From contig CAYUVF010000001.1 of the NCBI GenBank assembly GCA_964448045.1, positions 98,143 to 162,142 on the forward strand: a stretch of 64,000 nt of DNA, given 5' to 3'. This document shows positions 25,964 through 33,912 of this stretch, piece by piece. This DNA comes from CAYUVF01 sp964448045. Its GTDB lineage: Bacteria; Bacteroidota; Rhodothermia; Rhodothermales; Salinibacteraceae. A model generated the notes under the pieces. The model was not told the DNA's origin. It was given only the letters and a program-made list of their open reading frames with translations, and did no database searches. The position numbers were made by a program, and so were the translations under genes. The first letter of the stretch is position 1, and each line of letters opens with the position of its first letter.

Positions 25964-26749
25964 ATGCCCGCCGTCAAACAAGCCCACTTACCGGATGCGC
26001 CGTCCTCGTCGGAGGACAACGGCACCTCCGGGCGGAACGGGCACGACTCCGGCCGAAATAGACACGGTTCAAACGGGGGACCGGGCGTGCTCGTGCGCCT
26101 CTGGCGAACGATCAAATCCGTCTACTACGCGAGCGCGCCGAGCTGGCAGGTGCTGAAAAGCGGAGCGCTGCTGTTCTTCGGCTTCTTCTGCTGGTCATCG
26201 GCCACCTTGCTGCTTTCCTATGAGCCGAGTTGGCACTGGACCTATGTGCTGATGGCCTACGGCTTTCTGCTCACGTGGTGGGGGCCGCTCACGCATCTGC
26301 TGCTCGTTCCCCGCCTGATCCCGTGGCTGCGCCGCCAGCCGCGCGGACACGCGCTGCACTTCATCGGGAAGAAGGTGACGCAGATCAACCTGACGATCTT
26401 TACGGCCACCGTCATTCTCCTGAGCGTATTTCCGCCGGATGTGATGACGGTCGATTTCGGGTCGATCGTGCATTCCACGCGCACCGCAGATGTGAATCCG
26501 ACGCTCAACTGCACGCGTGACGTCGCTACCATCACCTGCCGCCTCGACGACACCGAGGGCGTCGGCGCGATCTCCGTCGCGTCGGGCGGCACCATCTTGC
26601 TGGAGCGCCAACAGGGTGATTTCTCGTTTTCGCTGGAAATCGCTGACCTGGTGGAGGTGGTGGGCCAGCGGCAGTTTCAGGTCGTGGTGCATACCCCCGA
26701 TGGCGAACAGGTGCGGCGTTTCACCCGAACAGCTTCGATGATCCGCTAA
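25964..26749 (+). CDS. Membrane protein downstream of the heme-copper operon, function unknown
   Basis: From the ATG at 25964 the product is 261 residues; the open frame before that is the repeat region. A hydrophilic Ser/Gly/Asn-rich N-terminus is followed by about three or four membrane helices (VLKSGALLFFGFFCWSSATLLL, WTYVLMAYGFLLTWWGPLTHLL, INLTIFTATVILLSVF). A C-terminal extracytoplasmic beta domain with a Cys pair (LNCTRDVATITCRL) follows. I do not recognise the family. Its position suggests an accessory subunit or assembly factor for the oxidoreductase. Confidence 0.65.
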   Translation: MPAVKQAHLPDAPSSSEDNGTSGRNGHDSGRNRHGSNGGPGVLVRLWRTIKSVYYASAPSWQVLKSGALLFFGFFCWSSATLLLSYEPSWHWTYVLMAYGFLLTWWGPLTHLLLVPRLIPWLRRQPRGHALHFIGKKVTQINLTIFTATVILLSVFPPDVMTVDFGSIVHSTRTADVNPTLNCTRDVATITCRLDDTEGVGAISVASGGTILLERQQGDFSFSLEIADLVEVVGQRQFQVVVHTPDGEQVRRFTRTASMIR

Positions 26750-26760
26750 TTCCGATACCG

Positions 26761-27930
26761 ATGGATTCCCAACACCCCATTCTTATCATCGGTGGTGGTG
26801 TCATTGGACTTTCCATCGGATGGGAGCTTGCTCGCACTGGGGAAGCAGTGACGATTTTCGAACGCGACGACGCCGGACGCGGTGCCTCGTGGGCCGCCGG
26901 CGGCATGCTCGCGCCCGACGCCGAGATGGGCTTTGAGGAGCCCAAGCTGTACGCGCTCAACCGCGAGAGCCTCCACCGCTGGCCCAAGTTTGCTGACCAA
27001 CTCGAGGCCGACACGGGCTACAATCTCGACTTTCGGACAGAAGGCACACTGAGCGTCGCCGACGACCGCGACGCGTTCGAAGCACACGGCGGCACGCTGT
27101 ACGAACATGCGCGGGTCCGGGCCATCGAGCCTGACGACGAGACGCCGCCCGCCGTGCCGGAATCCGGCGACTCCATCGAAGGGCACCTTGTTATTCTGGC
27201 GGCGGGTGCCTGGTCTCGGCAGATTGAAGGGCTGCAGGATGACCACCGCCCGCCCGTGCGTCCGGTAAAGGGGCAGATGGTGGAGCTTCAGATGGAGCTA
27301 CCGTTCGATCTGCAGCATGTCATCCGCGGCCCGGATGCGTATCTGATTCCCAAGAGCGACGGGCGGCTGCTCGTGGGCGCGACGAGCGAGGAGATGGGCT
27401 TCGATTATGACATTACGGCGGGCGGATTGTACGACTTGCTCGAAGGCGCCTGGGAAGTGGTGCCCGGCATCCGCGACCTGCCCGTGCGCGACATGTGGGT
27501 CGGCCTGCGCCCGGCCAGCCGGGACCACGTGCCACTGCTCGGCCCGTCCGGCGAGCCCGGGGTGATTTTCGCGACGAGCCACTACCGGCATGGCATCTTG
27601 CTGACGCCCGTCACCGCCCAGGAAATTGCCCGGCTTGTCCGCGAGGGCATCATCTCCGACTGGATCGAACCGTTTCATGCAGATCGATTTGCGGCGGTCG
27701 TGGGGTCATGGTTTCCGGACGCGTCTCGGCGCGTCTTGGGCGCAGCATGGCGGATCATTTTTAACAACAGCGGACACGCTCAGCGTGTCCCTACGATTCA
27801 TTCCTTCAATATTGCAATCCTTCTCAGCCTGTGGGTTTTTCTAATTCTTCGCTTCGCGCGCACGCACCGAACATTATTCAGGGTGGCATGGGGATTGGCG
27901 TCTCCAGCTGGCAACTGGCACGCCGCGTAG
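26761..27930 (+). CDS. thiO: Glycine oxidase-like FAD protein (ThiO family), internally deleted and without its normal stop
   Basis: The 389-residue frame starts with the FAD motif ILIIGGGVIGLSIGWEL and RGASWAAGGMLAPDAE, and has the family's C-terminal part: VKGQMVELQME, VGATSEEMGFD, WVGLRPASRDH, HYRHGILLTPVTAQEI. Two things look broken. Between FRTEGTLSVADDRDA and FEAHGGTLYEHARV, about 60 residues expected in ThiO are missing, joined in frame. After EPFHADRF, where the family ends, the frame runs on for about 80 residues of unrelated sequence, through a palindrome and into the next gene. Working ThiO makes iminoglycine for thiamine thiazole; this copy is probably inactive. Confidence 0.7.
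   Translation: MDSQHPILIIGGGVIGLSIGWELARTGEAVTIFERDDAGRGASWAAGGMLAPDAEMGFEEPKLYALNRESLHRWPKFADQLEADTGYNLDFRTEGTLSVADDRDAFEAHGGTLYEHARVRAIEPDDETPPAVPESGDSIEGHLVILAAGAWSRQIEGLQDDHRPPVRPVKGQMVELQMELPFDLQHVIRGPDAYLIPKSDGRLLVGATSEEMGFDYDITAGGLYDLLEGAWEVVPGIRDLPVRDMWVGLRPASRDHVPLLGPSGEPGVIFATSHYRHGILLTPVTAQEIARLVREGIISDWIEPFHADRFAAVVGSWFPDASRRVLGAAWRIIFNNSGHAQRVPTIHSFNIAILLSLWVFLILRFARTHRTLFRVAWGLASPAGNWHAA
27772..27790. repeat. Palindromic hairpin in the thiO tail
   Basis: GGACACGC (27772-27779) and GCGTGTCC (27783-27790) form a perfect 8-bp inverted repeat with a 3-bp loop TCA. It lies just after the point where ThiO should end and 41 bp before the next gene, so it may be a terminator without T-tract or a dispersed REP-like palindrome. 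Confidence 0.6.
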
Positions 27931-29279
27931 CGCAACTCGGCGAGATTGGCGTCATCTCCGGCACGGCCATCGACACGGTCGCCGTGCGCGAGCTGCAGGA
28001 CGGCGACCCCCACGACCGCCGCGCGGCCCTTCAGGCGTATCCCGATCAGGAGATCATCGACTCCATGCTCGACCAGTTCTACATCGAGGGCAGCAAAGAT
28101 CCGGACGCGCCGTACCGCCTCCTCCCCATCCACCGTTTCAATCCGAAAGTGCGCTCGCAGCGCATCCTGAGCGCCGCCACCTTCAGCGAAGTGCGTCTCG
28201 CCAAGCAAGGCCACAATGGCCCGATCGGACTCAACCTGCTGGGCAAGCTCAAGCGGTATACGCTTCCGTGCCTGTATGGTGCGATGCTGGCCGGCGTCGA
28301 TCGCGTATTTATCGGCGCGGGCATCCCCACCGAAGAGGCCAAGCAGATCCCCAAACTCGCTGCCGGGGAGCCGGCCCAGCTCCGACTGGACGTGGACACG
28401 TCACTCGCCCCCGATGACGTGGACAGCCCCTTTTACTACGAGCTCGATCCGACCGATCTGCTGTCGGATCCGCCGGAGCTCGACGCGCCGGAGTTCTACC
28501 CGATCGTCTCGTCGGATCTACTGGCGCGCATCCTCGACAAGAAGATCCCCGATGGGTGCATTCACGGATGGATCATCGAAGGTCCCGTCGCGGGCGGACA
28601 CAACGCGCCGCCACGCAACAAAAAGACCGACGACGCAGGCCATCCGATCTACGACGAGCGCGATATCGCCGATCTCGATCAGGTGGCGGCGCTCGGCTAT
28701 CCGTTCTACCTCGCCGGCGGATGGGGCTCACCCGAGAAGCTCTGCGAGGCGCTCGACCGCGGCGCGTCGGGCATCCAGGTCGGATCGCTGTTCTCCCTGG
28801 CCGAGGAATCCGGCTATCCGCCGGCATCGACGCGTCAGTTGATCCGCGCCATCCATCAGGGCGAAGCGTCCATCCGCACCGACGGGCGCGTCTCCCCCAC
28901 GGGCTTTCCCTTCAAGGTGATCGAGCTGGACGATACGCTGGCGATGCCGGAAGTCTACGCGCAGCGTACGCGGATCTGCGATCTCGGCTATCTGCGCACG
29001 CCGTACGTCGACGAAAAGGGCCGCCTGCAGGGGCGCTGCGCGAGCGAACCGGTCAGCGACTACGTCCGCAAGGGCGGCAACGCCGACGACGCCGAACGCC
29101 GCGGCTGCCTCTGCAATGCGCTGACCGCCAACATTGGACACGCCCAGATGCAGAAAAAGGGCGGTGCGGAGCGGGAACTCTTCACCGGCGGCGACGCCCT
29201 CGCTGACCTGCCGCTCGGCTCGGCCGACGATCCGCACTATACCGCCCGGGACGTGATCGACTACCTGTATGGGGAGTGA
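27831..29279 (+). CDS. Nitronate monooxygenase / 2-nitropropane dioxygenase-like protein
   Basis: The 482-residue protein starts with GTG at 27831. Family marks are the FMN barrel start IIQGGMGIGVSSWQLARRVAQLG and VISGTAID, and the later segments GWIIEGPVAGGHN and YPFYLAGGWGSPEKLCEALDRGASGIQVGSLFSLAEESG. It is longer than the typical 330-370-residue nitronate monooxygenases because of inserted segments and a Cys-containing C-terminus (RRGCLCNALTAN); this long type is common in marine and halophilic bacteria. The enzymes oxidise nitronates or related compounds with FMN and O2. The gene overlaps the read-through tail of the thiO-like ORF. Confidence 0.85.
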   Translation: MGFSNSSLRAHAPNIIQGGMGIGVSSWQLARRVAQLGEIGVISGTAIDTVAVRELQDGDPHDRRAALQAYPDQEIIDSMLDQFYIEGSKDPDAPYRLLPIHRFNPKVRSQRILSAATFSEVRLAKQGHNGPIGLNLLGKLKRYTLPCLYGAMLAGVDRVFIGAGIPTEEAKQIPKLAAGEPAQLRLDVDTSLAPDDVDSPFYYELDPTDLLSDPPELDAPEFYPIVSSDLLARILDKKIPDGCIHGWIIEGPVAGGHNAPPRNKKTDDAGHPIYDERDIADLDQVAALGYPFYLAGGWGSPEKLCEALDRGASGIQVGSLFSLAEESGYPPASTRQLIRAIHQGEASIRTDGRVSPTGFPFKVIELDDTLAMPEVYAQRTRICDLGYLRTPYVDEKGRLQGRCASEPVSDYVRKGGNADDAERRGCLCNALTANIGHAQMQKKGGAERELFTGGDALADLPLGSADDPHYTARDVIDYLYGE

Positions 29280-29343
29280 AGAACCCCACCCTTCCGTACG
29301 AAACGCCCTCGCATGCTTGTGCCTCGCAGGGCGAGCCCGCCGG

Positions 29344-29767
29344 TTAGCGGCGCGCCTCCGCTCCGTGACCCCGCTGCGGTAGCGCCCGCACGCGGGGCCA
29401 GAGCACCCACGCGACCAGCAGCCCCGCCCCGCCCTCGGCTGCGCGCCCGATCAGGGCCAGCATCCAGCCCGTCCCGGCAGCGCCTCCGATGGTGAGCAGC
29501 ACGCCACCGTTGAGACACACCCAGGCGGCCCAGAGGCGCCGATCCGCGGACACGTCCCGCGAGAACGGCAGAATCCACACCGCCACGCCCAGGGCGAGCT
29601 GCATTAGCCAGCCGATCAGCACCCCCTCGACGTGCACGACCCGAAGCGGAAGCAGGCTCGGGCGGACGGCGCCCCCCCCGAGCGGCCAGCTGCCACGCCC
29701 CCACGGTGAAGCCGATGAGCACGTGCACCAGAGCCGCGCGCACAAACCAGACGCTGATCCGAGGCAT
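29344..29767 (-). pseudogene. Small 4-helix membrane protein, frameshifted in a G8 run
   Basis: Reading from the ATG at 29767 gives PRISVWFVRAALVHVLIGF and then, after eight G on the coding strand (29679-29672), frame-shifted Arg/Pro-rich sequence. Removing one G restores a reading frame to 29344 encoding VVHVEGVLIGWLMQLALG and further helices, about 140 residues in all. The restored protein is a paralogue of the 137-residue product just upstream (12 bp apart): both have a His a few residues before GW, then GVA-W-L-P. The shift may be a recent mutation, a sequencing error or a slippage switch. Confidence 0.75.
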
Positions 29768-29779
29768 TCGACAGGCGGT

Positions 29780-30193
29780 TTATTTTGAGCGTACGCGAAC
29801 CCACAGGTGGCTGACAAAACAAAGCCCGGCTCCCCACTGCAGCCCGGCTGAAAGGCCCAGTCCCCACATCCGAACAGTTGCATCAAGCGAGAGGGGCTCC
29901 GCGACGATTCGGAGGAGCAGCCCTAAATTCAGCGTTCCGTACCCCACCCAGATCGCGCGGTCCCAGTACGGGTTCAGCCCCTCCCGCGGCCGTGGAAAAA
30001 GCCAGTAGGCGACTCCAAAAATGAGCTGCGTGATCCATCCGACCGTTAGCAGGTGTAGCTGCGGCAGCCACAGCGCCGCCGGGGTGCCCGGTAGGAGCCC
30101 CGCTCGCTGTCCGGTGCGCACAAGCGCCACGGCGAGGGCGGCGACGAGGCACACCAGTGCCGCCTTGATGAGCCAGCGCGCTATGGTCGGCAT
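29780..30193 (-). CDS. Small 4-helix membrane protein, possible heme-binding
   Basis: The 137-residue product has about four membrane helices. The second contains HLLTVGWITQLIFGVAYWLFPRP, a His-x4-GW pattern resembling heme-ligating helices of cbb3-type oxidase or NO reductase subunit I. This resemblance is weak and not proof of heme binding. It precedes a frameshifted paralogue and follows the ferredoxin gene on the same strand by 168 bp. Function is unknown; context is a likely NO or redox stress cluster. Confidence 0.72.
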   Translation of the reverse strand: MPTIARWLIKAALVCLVAALAVALVRTGQRAGLLPGTPAALWLPQLHLLTVGWITQLIFGVAYWLFPRPREGLNPYWDRAIWVGYGTLNLGLLLRIVAEPLSLDATVRMWGLGLSAGLQWGAGLCFVSHLWVRVRSK

Positions 30194-30361
30194 GACAGAT
30201 TGCTTTCGCTCACAATTCGGAGCAGGTTGGTCGCATGGCTCCCGCGAAGGCGCCTCTCCAGGTCATAGACCACCGCGGATCCTAATAACTGCCAGTACGA
30301 AAATGGCGATGCAGAGCCCCGCCGTGAGGCGTCCCCGGTACGCTCGCCGCGCGGTCGCGGC

Positions 30362-30712
30362 TCACGCCTCCACCTCCCACGTGAGGATGTCGTCCTCCGA
30401 TTTGTCGCGCGTTTCCCACGCCTCGGCGTCGGGCAGCGGGTCGTTCTTCTCCGTCAGGTTGTAGCCCATCTCCCGCCACTGATTCGACAGGTACGCATTC
30501 CACTCGATATAGTGGCGCCACTCGGCGGGCACCTCGTCGTCGGGATAGATGGCCTCGGTCGGGCACACCGGTACGCACGCATTGCAGTCGATACACTCAT
30601 CCGGCTGGATCGTCAGCATATTGGGTCCCTCGTAGAAGCAGTCCACCGGGCAAACCTCCACGCAGTCGGTATACTTGCAGTTGATGCAGGGCTCGGTCAC
30701 GACGTAGGGCAT
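30362..30712 (-). CDS. fdxA: 7Fe ferredoxin ([3Fe-4S][4Fe-4S])
   Basis: Start at 30712 (MPYVVTEPCINCKYTDC) is the standard family start; upstream codons to 30739 are not conserved-looking. The 116-residue protein has Cys9, Cys17, Cys21-Pro and Cys25 in the first motif and CIDCNACVPVCP in the second, the pattern of Azotobacter ferredoxin I-type proteins. The C-terminal tail (AEWRHYIEWNAYLSNQW) is the usual extension of this group. It carries low-potential electrons to unknown partners. It lies between the truncated hemoglobin and the small membrane protein genes, all on one strand. Confidence 0.95.
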   Translation of the reverse strand: MPYVVTEPCINCKYTDCVEVCPVDCFYEGPNMLTIQPDECIDCNACVPVCPTEAIYPDDEVPAEWRHYIEWNAYLSNQWREMGYNLTEKNDPLPDAEAWETRDKSEDDILTWEVEA

Positions 30713-30745
30713 AGCGGGGGGATCAGCGTGAGGGAACAACGAGCG

Positions 30746-31153
30746 TCAGAAGGGGGACGAGCCGAAACGGGCGGACACGTCGTCGGGGTCGAGCACGCCG
30801 AGCTTCGATTGAAACACGGTGGTGATCTGCCGGGCGCGCTGCTTCATCTGCGTGGCCGTCGGGCCCGCGAAGCGCGCATCAATCGTCGCGTCAAAGCGCG
30901 CCAGCCACCGGCGAAAGTGGCGAGCCTCCAAGCCGTCGAGCCGCGCGTGGGCTTCAAACGGGCGACCGCGATACGTGCCGGTCTGGAAGAGGACCGACGA
31001 CCAGAAGGCCACCAGCCGTGGCATGTGCGCGTCCAGGTCTACCGCCGCGAAATACGGGCCGAGCAGCGGATCATCGACGATGCCGCGGTAAAACGCGTCG
31101 ACGATCTCGTGCACGTCGGCCCGGGACTGAATGTCGGCTTCAGGATCGGCCAT
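30746..31153 (-). CDS. Group III truncated hemoglobin
   Basis: The 135-residue protein has the 2-on-2 globin layout of group III: DVHEIVDAFYRGIVDDPLLGPYF (B helix), HMPRLVAFWSSVLFQTGTYRG (E helix), AHARLDGLEARHFRRWLARF (F helix with proximal His) and a QIT-containing C-terminus. Group III globins bind O2 and NO and several are tied to nitrosative stress. The gene lies 34 bp before the ferredoxin gene and downstream of the Fe-S regulator, all on the minus strand, which supports a role in NO handling. Confidence 0.93.
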   Translation of the reverse strand: MADPEADIQSRADVHEIVDAFYRGIVDDPLLGPYFAAVDLDAHMPRLVAFWSSVLFQTGTYRGRPFEAHARLDGLEARHFRRWLARFDATIDARFAGPTATQMKQRARQITTVFQSKLGVLDPDDVSARFGSSPF

Positions 31154-31268
31154 ACGGCAGGGCGGTCATAGCAGGTAGCACCGTGGACGGCAGCCCTAAT
31201 GGGAACCAGCGACTCGGGCGGGGCGGCTGCACCCTGCATCGTAGGATCGGTGCGCCCCGTTTACAAGT

Positions 31269-31284
31269 TTAATTAGTCTATTAA
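31269..31284 (-). promoter_or_regulatory. Candidate operator in the AT-rich gap before the truncated hemoglobin
   Basis: A 5-6-5 inverted repeat TTAAT-N6-ATTAA sits in the only AT-rich part (about 31260-31305) of the 196-bp gap between the regulator and the globin genes. It is 116 bp upstream of the globin start and is a plausible target for the SufR-like regulator. Confidence 0.4.
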
Positions 31285-31349
31285 CGTTTTATTTAAAATC
31301 GGCTATGGTGTGTGGGCGGCTTCATCCCGGGGGCGGCGCGTCTGCCACG

Positions 31350-32006
31350 TTACGATGGCGTATCCGCTTCGGGGTCGAGCTCGTAGGTGCAGGCGGGGTG
31401 GCCATCGGGGATGTAGTGACTGCGCTCGACCGCAGCGCCGAAAATCGCCTCGTAGAAAGCGGCCTCGAGCTGGCACGGCAGGCGCGTCTGCTTCACCGAC
31501 TCCGGGAACGGGCAGTTGCACTCGCGCACGGTGATCCCGTCCCCGCTTCGCTCGATGTTGGGCATGAACCCTTCTTCCGCGAGGATGGCGGCCAACAGCT
31601 CCAGCCGCGTCTCCAGGTCGTCGTCGCCTGCGGCGGCGAGCTCCGCCCGGATCCGATCCGTGCGCTCCTGCCAGTACGTCTCGAAGAAGCGCGCCACCAG
31701 CTCCTGCGCCCCCTCCTGATCCAAAAACTCCAGCACCCGACCCATGAGCTCCCCATCCCGCGACGGAAAGAGGATCTTCGCTTTGGGCGTCATGCGGTAG
31801 CGGAGACTGGGCCGCCCGCGCCCGCTGCGCTCGGTCGAGCGCGCGACGAGCCCCTTGCGCTCCAGGCGCAGCAGGTGCTCGCGCACGGTGGTGCGCGCCA
31901 TCCCGAGCGCGTCCATCGCCTCGTCCAGGGAGAGGCTCCCCCTCCGCTTGACGAGCTGAAGCAGCTCCCGGCGCGTGTCCGATGAGACGAGGTCAAGGGC
32001 AGACAT
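31350..32006 (-). CDS. SufR-like winged-helix regulator with Fe-S cysteines
   Basis: Start at 32006 (MSALDLVSSDTRRELLQL) gives 218 residues; the frame continues upstream to 32099 without family-like sequence. The N-terminal winged helix includes SLDEAMDALGMARTTVREHLLRLERKGLV and the wing GRGRPSLRYRMT. The C-terminus has a cysteine set, ECNC, then Cys after 12 residues (RLPCQLEAA) and another after 27 (HPACTYEL), resembling the [4Fe-4S]/[2Fe-2S] ligands of SufR. It probably senses iron, oxidants or NO through a cluster. It heads the minus-strand run with the globin, ferredoxin and membrane protein genes. Confidence 0.85.
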   Translation of the reverse strand: MSALDLVSSDTRRELLQLVKRRGSLSLDEAMDALGMARTTVREHLLRLERKGLVARSTERSGRGRPSLRYRMTPKAKILFPSRDGELMGRVLEFLDQEGAQELVARFFETYWQERTDRIRAELAAAGDDDLETRLELLAAILAEEGFMPNIERSGDGITVRECNCPFPESVKQTRLPCQLEAAFYEAIFGAAVERSHYIPDGHPACTYELDPEADTPS

Positions 32007-32215
32007 ACGAGCCTTCACAGGATGTACAGATGATGAATCTCCAGACGATAAGCGCTCCCCGTCGGGAGGCGGCGTGCGATGGGACGCAACAGGGACCATA
32101 CAACGAGCGGCGTCCCTGCGAGGTTGAGGCGGATCGGCGCCATCCGCTTCCGATCAACACGGCCGTCTCAAAACGGCAGCGCCCCGGCGAGCAGGCACGC
32201 GACCGGAGCGGCCGC

Positions 32216-32770
32216 TCACGCGTAGACCGGCAGCGCCTCCGGATCGATCTGCGCAAGCGTCGGTGCCGCCTCGTCTTTGTCGGACACCACAGGCGCCGCG
32301 ACCGGCCAGTCGATCGCGAGGTCCGGGTCGTTCCAGTGAAGCGACCGCTCGCAGTCCGGCGCGTAAAAATCGGTGCATTTGTAGTGGACGAGTGCGCGGC
32401 CGCTCTGCACGGCAAAGCCATGCGCGAAGCCCTCGGGGACGTAGATCTGATGGCCATTGTCGCGGGAGAGCGCGACCCCGGTCCACTGGCCAAACGTGGG
32501 CGACCCGCGGCGCACGTCGACGGCCACGTCGAAGACGGCTCCCGCCAGTACGCTGACCAGCTTGCCCTGCGGCTGCGGATGCTGGAGGTGCAGCCCGCGC
32601 AGCACGCCGCGCTCGGAATATGAAATATTATCCTGCACAAAGCGCTCCGGCAACCCCGCCTCGGCGTAGCGCGTCTGCTGCCAGACCTCCATGAAGTAGC
32701 CGCGCTCGTCGCGGTAGCGGGGCGGCTCCAGCACGATCACGCCCGGCAGATCGGTCTCACGCACGGTCAT
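32216..32770 (-). CDS. rfbC: dTDP-4-dehydrorhamnose 3,5-epimerase
   Basis: The 184-residue cupin has RYRDERGYFMEVW, NISYSERGVLRGLHLQ (catalytic His region), GKLVSVLAGAVFDVAVDVRRGSPTFGQW and IYVPEGFAHGF. It epimerises dTDP-4-keto-6-deoxyglucose at C3 and C5 on the way to dTDP-L-rhamnose. Its ATG overlaps the TGA of rfbA by 4 bp, so the two are translationally coupled. rfbB and rfbD are not in this window. Confidence 0.96.
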   Translation of the reverse strand: MTVRETDLPGVIVLEPPRYRDERGYFMEVWQQTRYAEAGLPERFVQDNISYSERGVLRGLHLQHPQPQGKLVSVLAGAVFDVAVDVRRGSPTFGQWTGVALSRDNGHQIYVPEGFAHGFAVQSGRALVHYKCTDFYAPDCERSLHWNDPDLAIDWPVAAPVVSDKDEAAPTLAQIDPEALPVYA

Positions 32771-33642
32771 TCCGCGTCCTCCTCGATGATGCGTTCCAAG
32801 TAGGTGCCGTACTGCGTCTTGCCCAGCGTCTGCGCGAGGCGCAGCACGTCGTCGGCGCCGATCCAGCCCTTACGGTAGGCGATCTCTTCCGGGGCTGCGA
32901 TTTTGAGCCCCTGCCGCTCCTCGATCGTCTGAACGAAGTTGGAGGCCTGCAGCAGCGAAGCGTGCGTGCCCGTATCGAGCCAGGCGATGCCCCGGCCCAT
33001 CCGCTCGACGTGCAGGGCGCCGGTTTCCAGATACGTGCGGTTGACATCGGTGATCTCCAGCTCCCCCCGATCCGAGGGCGTCAGGTTCGCAGCGATGTCA
33101 ACCACCCGCTCGTCGTAGAAGTAGAGTCCCGTCACGGCGTAGTTCGACTTCGGGGCCTCCGGCTTTTCCTCGATGCTGGTGGCCTGACCCGTTTCGTCGA
33201 ATGCCACGACGCCGTAGCGGCGCGGATCGCGGACCCGGTAGCCGAACACGGTCGCGCCCCGCTCGCGGTTGGCCGCGCGGATCAGCATCGGGGTGAGGCC
33301 CTGCCCGTAGAAAATGTTGTCCCCCAGAATGAGGCTGACGCCCTCGCCGCCGATGAAGTCCTCGCCGATCAGAAACGCCTGCGCGATGCCTTCCGGCCGC
33401 GGCTGCTCGGCGTACTGAAACGACACCCCCCACTGGCTGCCCTCCCCGAAGAGCTCTTCGAACCGCGGCAGGTCCTTGGGTGTGGAGATCACCAGAATGT
33501 CCCGGATCCCGGCCAGCATGAGCACCGAGAGCGGGTAGTAGATCATCGGTTTGTCGTAGACCGGGACGAGTTGCTTGCTGATCGCCTGCGTAACCGGATG
33601 CAGACGCGTACCGGCCCCGCCGGCAAGAATGATTCCTTTCAT
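32767..33642 (-). CDS. rfbA: Glucose-1-phosphate thymidylyltransferase
   Basis: The 291-residue protein has the usual length. The N-terminal pyrophosphorylase signature is MKGIILAGGAGTRLHPVT, followed by SKQLVPVYDKPMIYYPLSVLMLAGI. Later motifs are LILGDNIFYG, the DxE-containing region AFDETGQATSIEEKPEAPKSNYAVTGLYFYD and GRGIAWLDTGTH. It makes dTDP-glucose, the first step to rhamnose for surface polysaccharide. It is the first gene of an rfbA-rfbC pair. Confidence 0.97.
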   Translation of the reverse strand: MKGIILAGGAGTRLHPVTQAISKQLVPVYDKPMIYYPLSVLMLAGIRDILVISTPKDLPRFEELFGEGSQWGVSFQYAEQPRPEGIAQAFLIGEDFIGGEGVSLILGDNIFYGQGLTPMLIRAANRERGATVFGYRVRDPRRYGVVAFDETGQATSIEEKPEAPKSNYAVTGLYFYDERVVDIAANLTPSDRGELEITDVNRTYLETGALHVERMGRGIAWLDTGTHASLLQASNFVQTIEERQGLKIAAPEEIAYRKGWIGADDVLRLAQTLGKTQYGTYLERIIEEDAE

Positions 33643-33805
33643 GAGGGGTAGACGGTAGGGGATAAATGGTAGTCTGATGAGCGGACATCTCCGAAGGTAG
33701 GAGGCAGCGCCCCGCTTCGCAAGCTCCGATTGCTGGTCCGCGGGCGCACGCTCGCCCCGGATCTGCCCGGATTTAACGTTGCCGTAATCGGTCTTAACAG
33801 CGTGG

Positions 33806-33912
33806 TAATCTGCGTACGGCTACGTTCATCATCGCAACTCTGATAGGGCTTTCCCTTTCAGTCAAGGTGGGTGCGGCCGGTAGCGGCACGAATCGCTGCC
33901 GGCCGCTTTTTT
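33806..33912 (+). ncRNA. Candidate small RNA ending at an orphan intrinsic terminator
   Basis: The terminator below is strong and rightward, but no rightward gene ends before it (the nearest is 4.6 kb away with five leftward genes between). A possible promoter is TTGCCG at 33779-33784 with GGTAAT at 33804-33809, spacing 19 bp, which is long. A transcript of about 95-100 nt from near 33815 would end at the T-tract. It could equally be a leader with attenuator for the ORF at 34133. Confidence 0.35.
33873..33912 (+). terminator. Strong intrinsic terminator, rightward
   Basis: GCGGCCGGTAGCG (33873-33885) pairs with CGCTGCCGGCCGC (33894-33906) through 13 bp with one wobble around an 8-nt loop, followed directly by TTTTTT (33907-33912). 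The other strand has no T-tract, so it works rightward. Confidence 0.88.

Noticed and set aside
30200..30361. Hydrophobic reading frame after the ferredoxin stop (RLTAGLCIAIFVLAVI)
   Set aside because: It continues in the ferredoxin frame but has no start codon after the stop, so translation is not supported.
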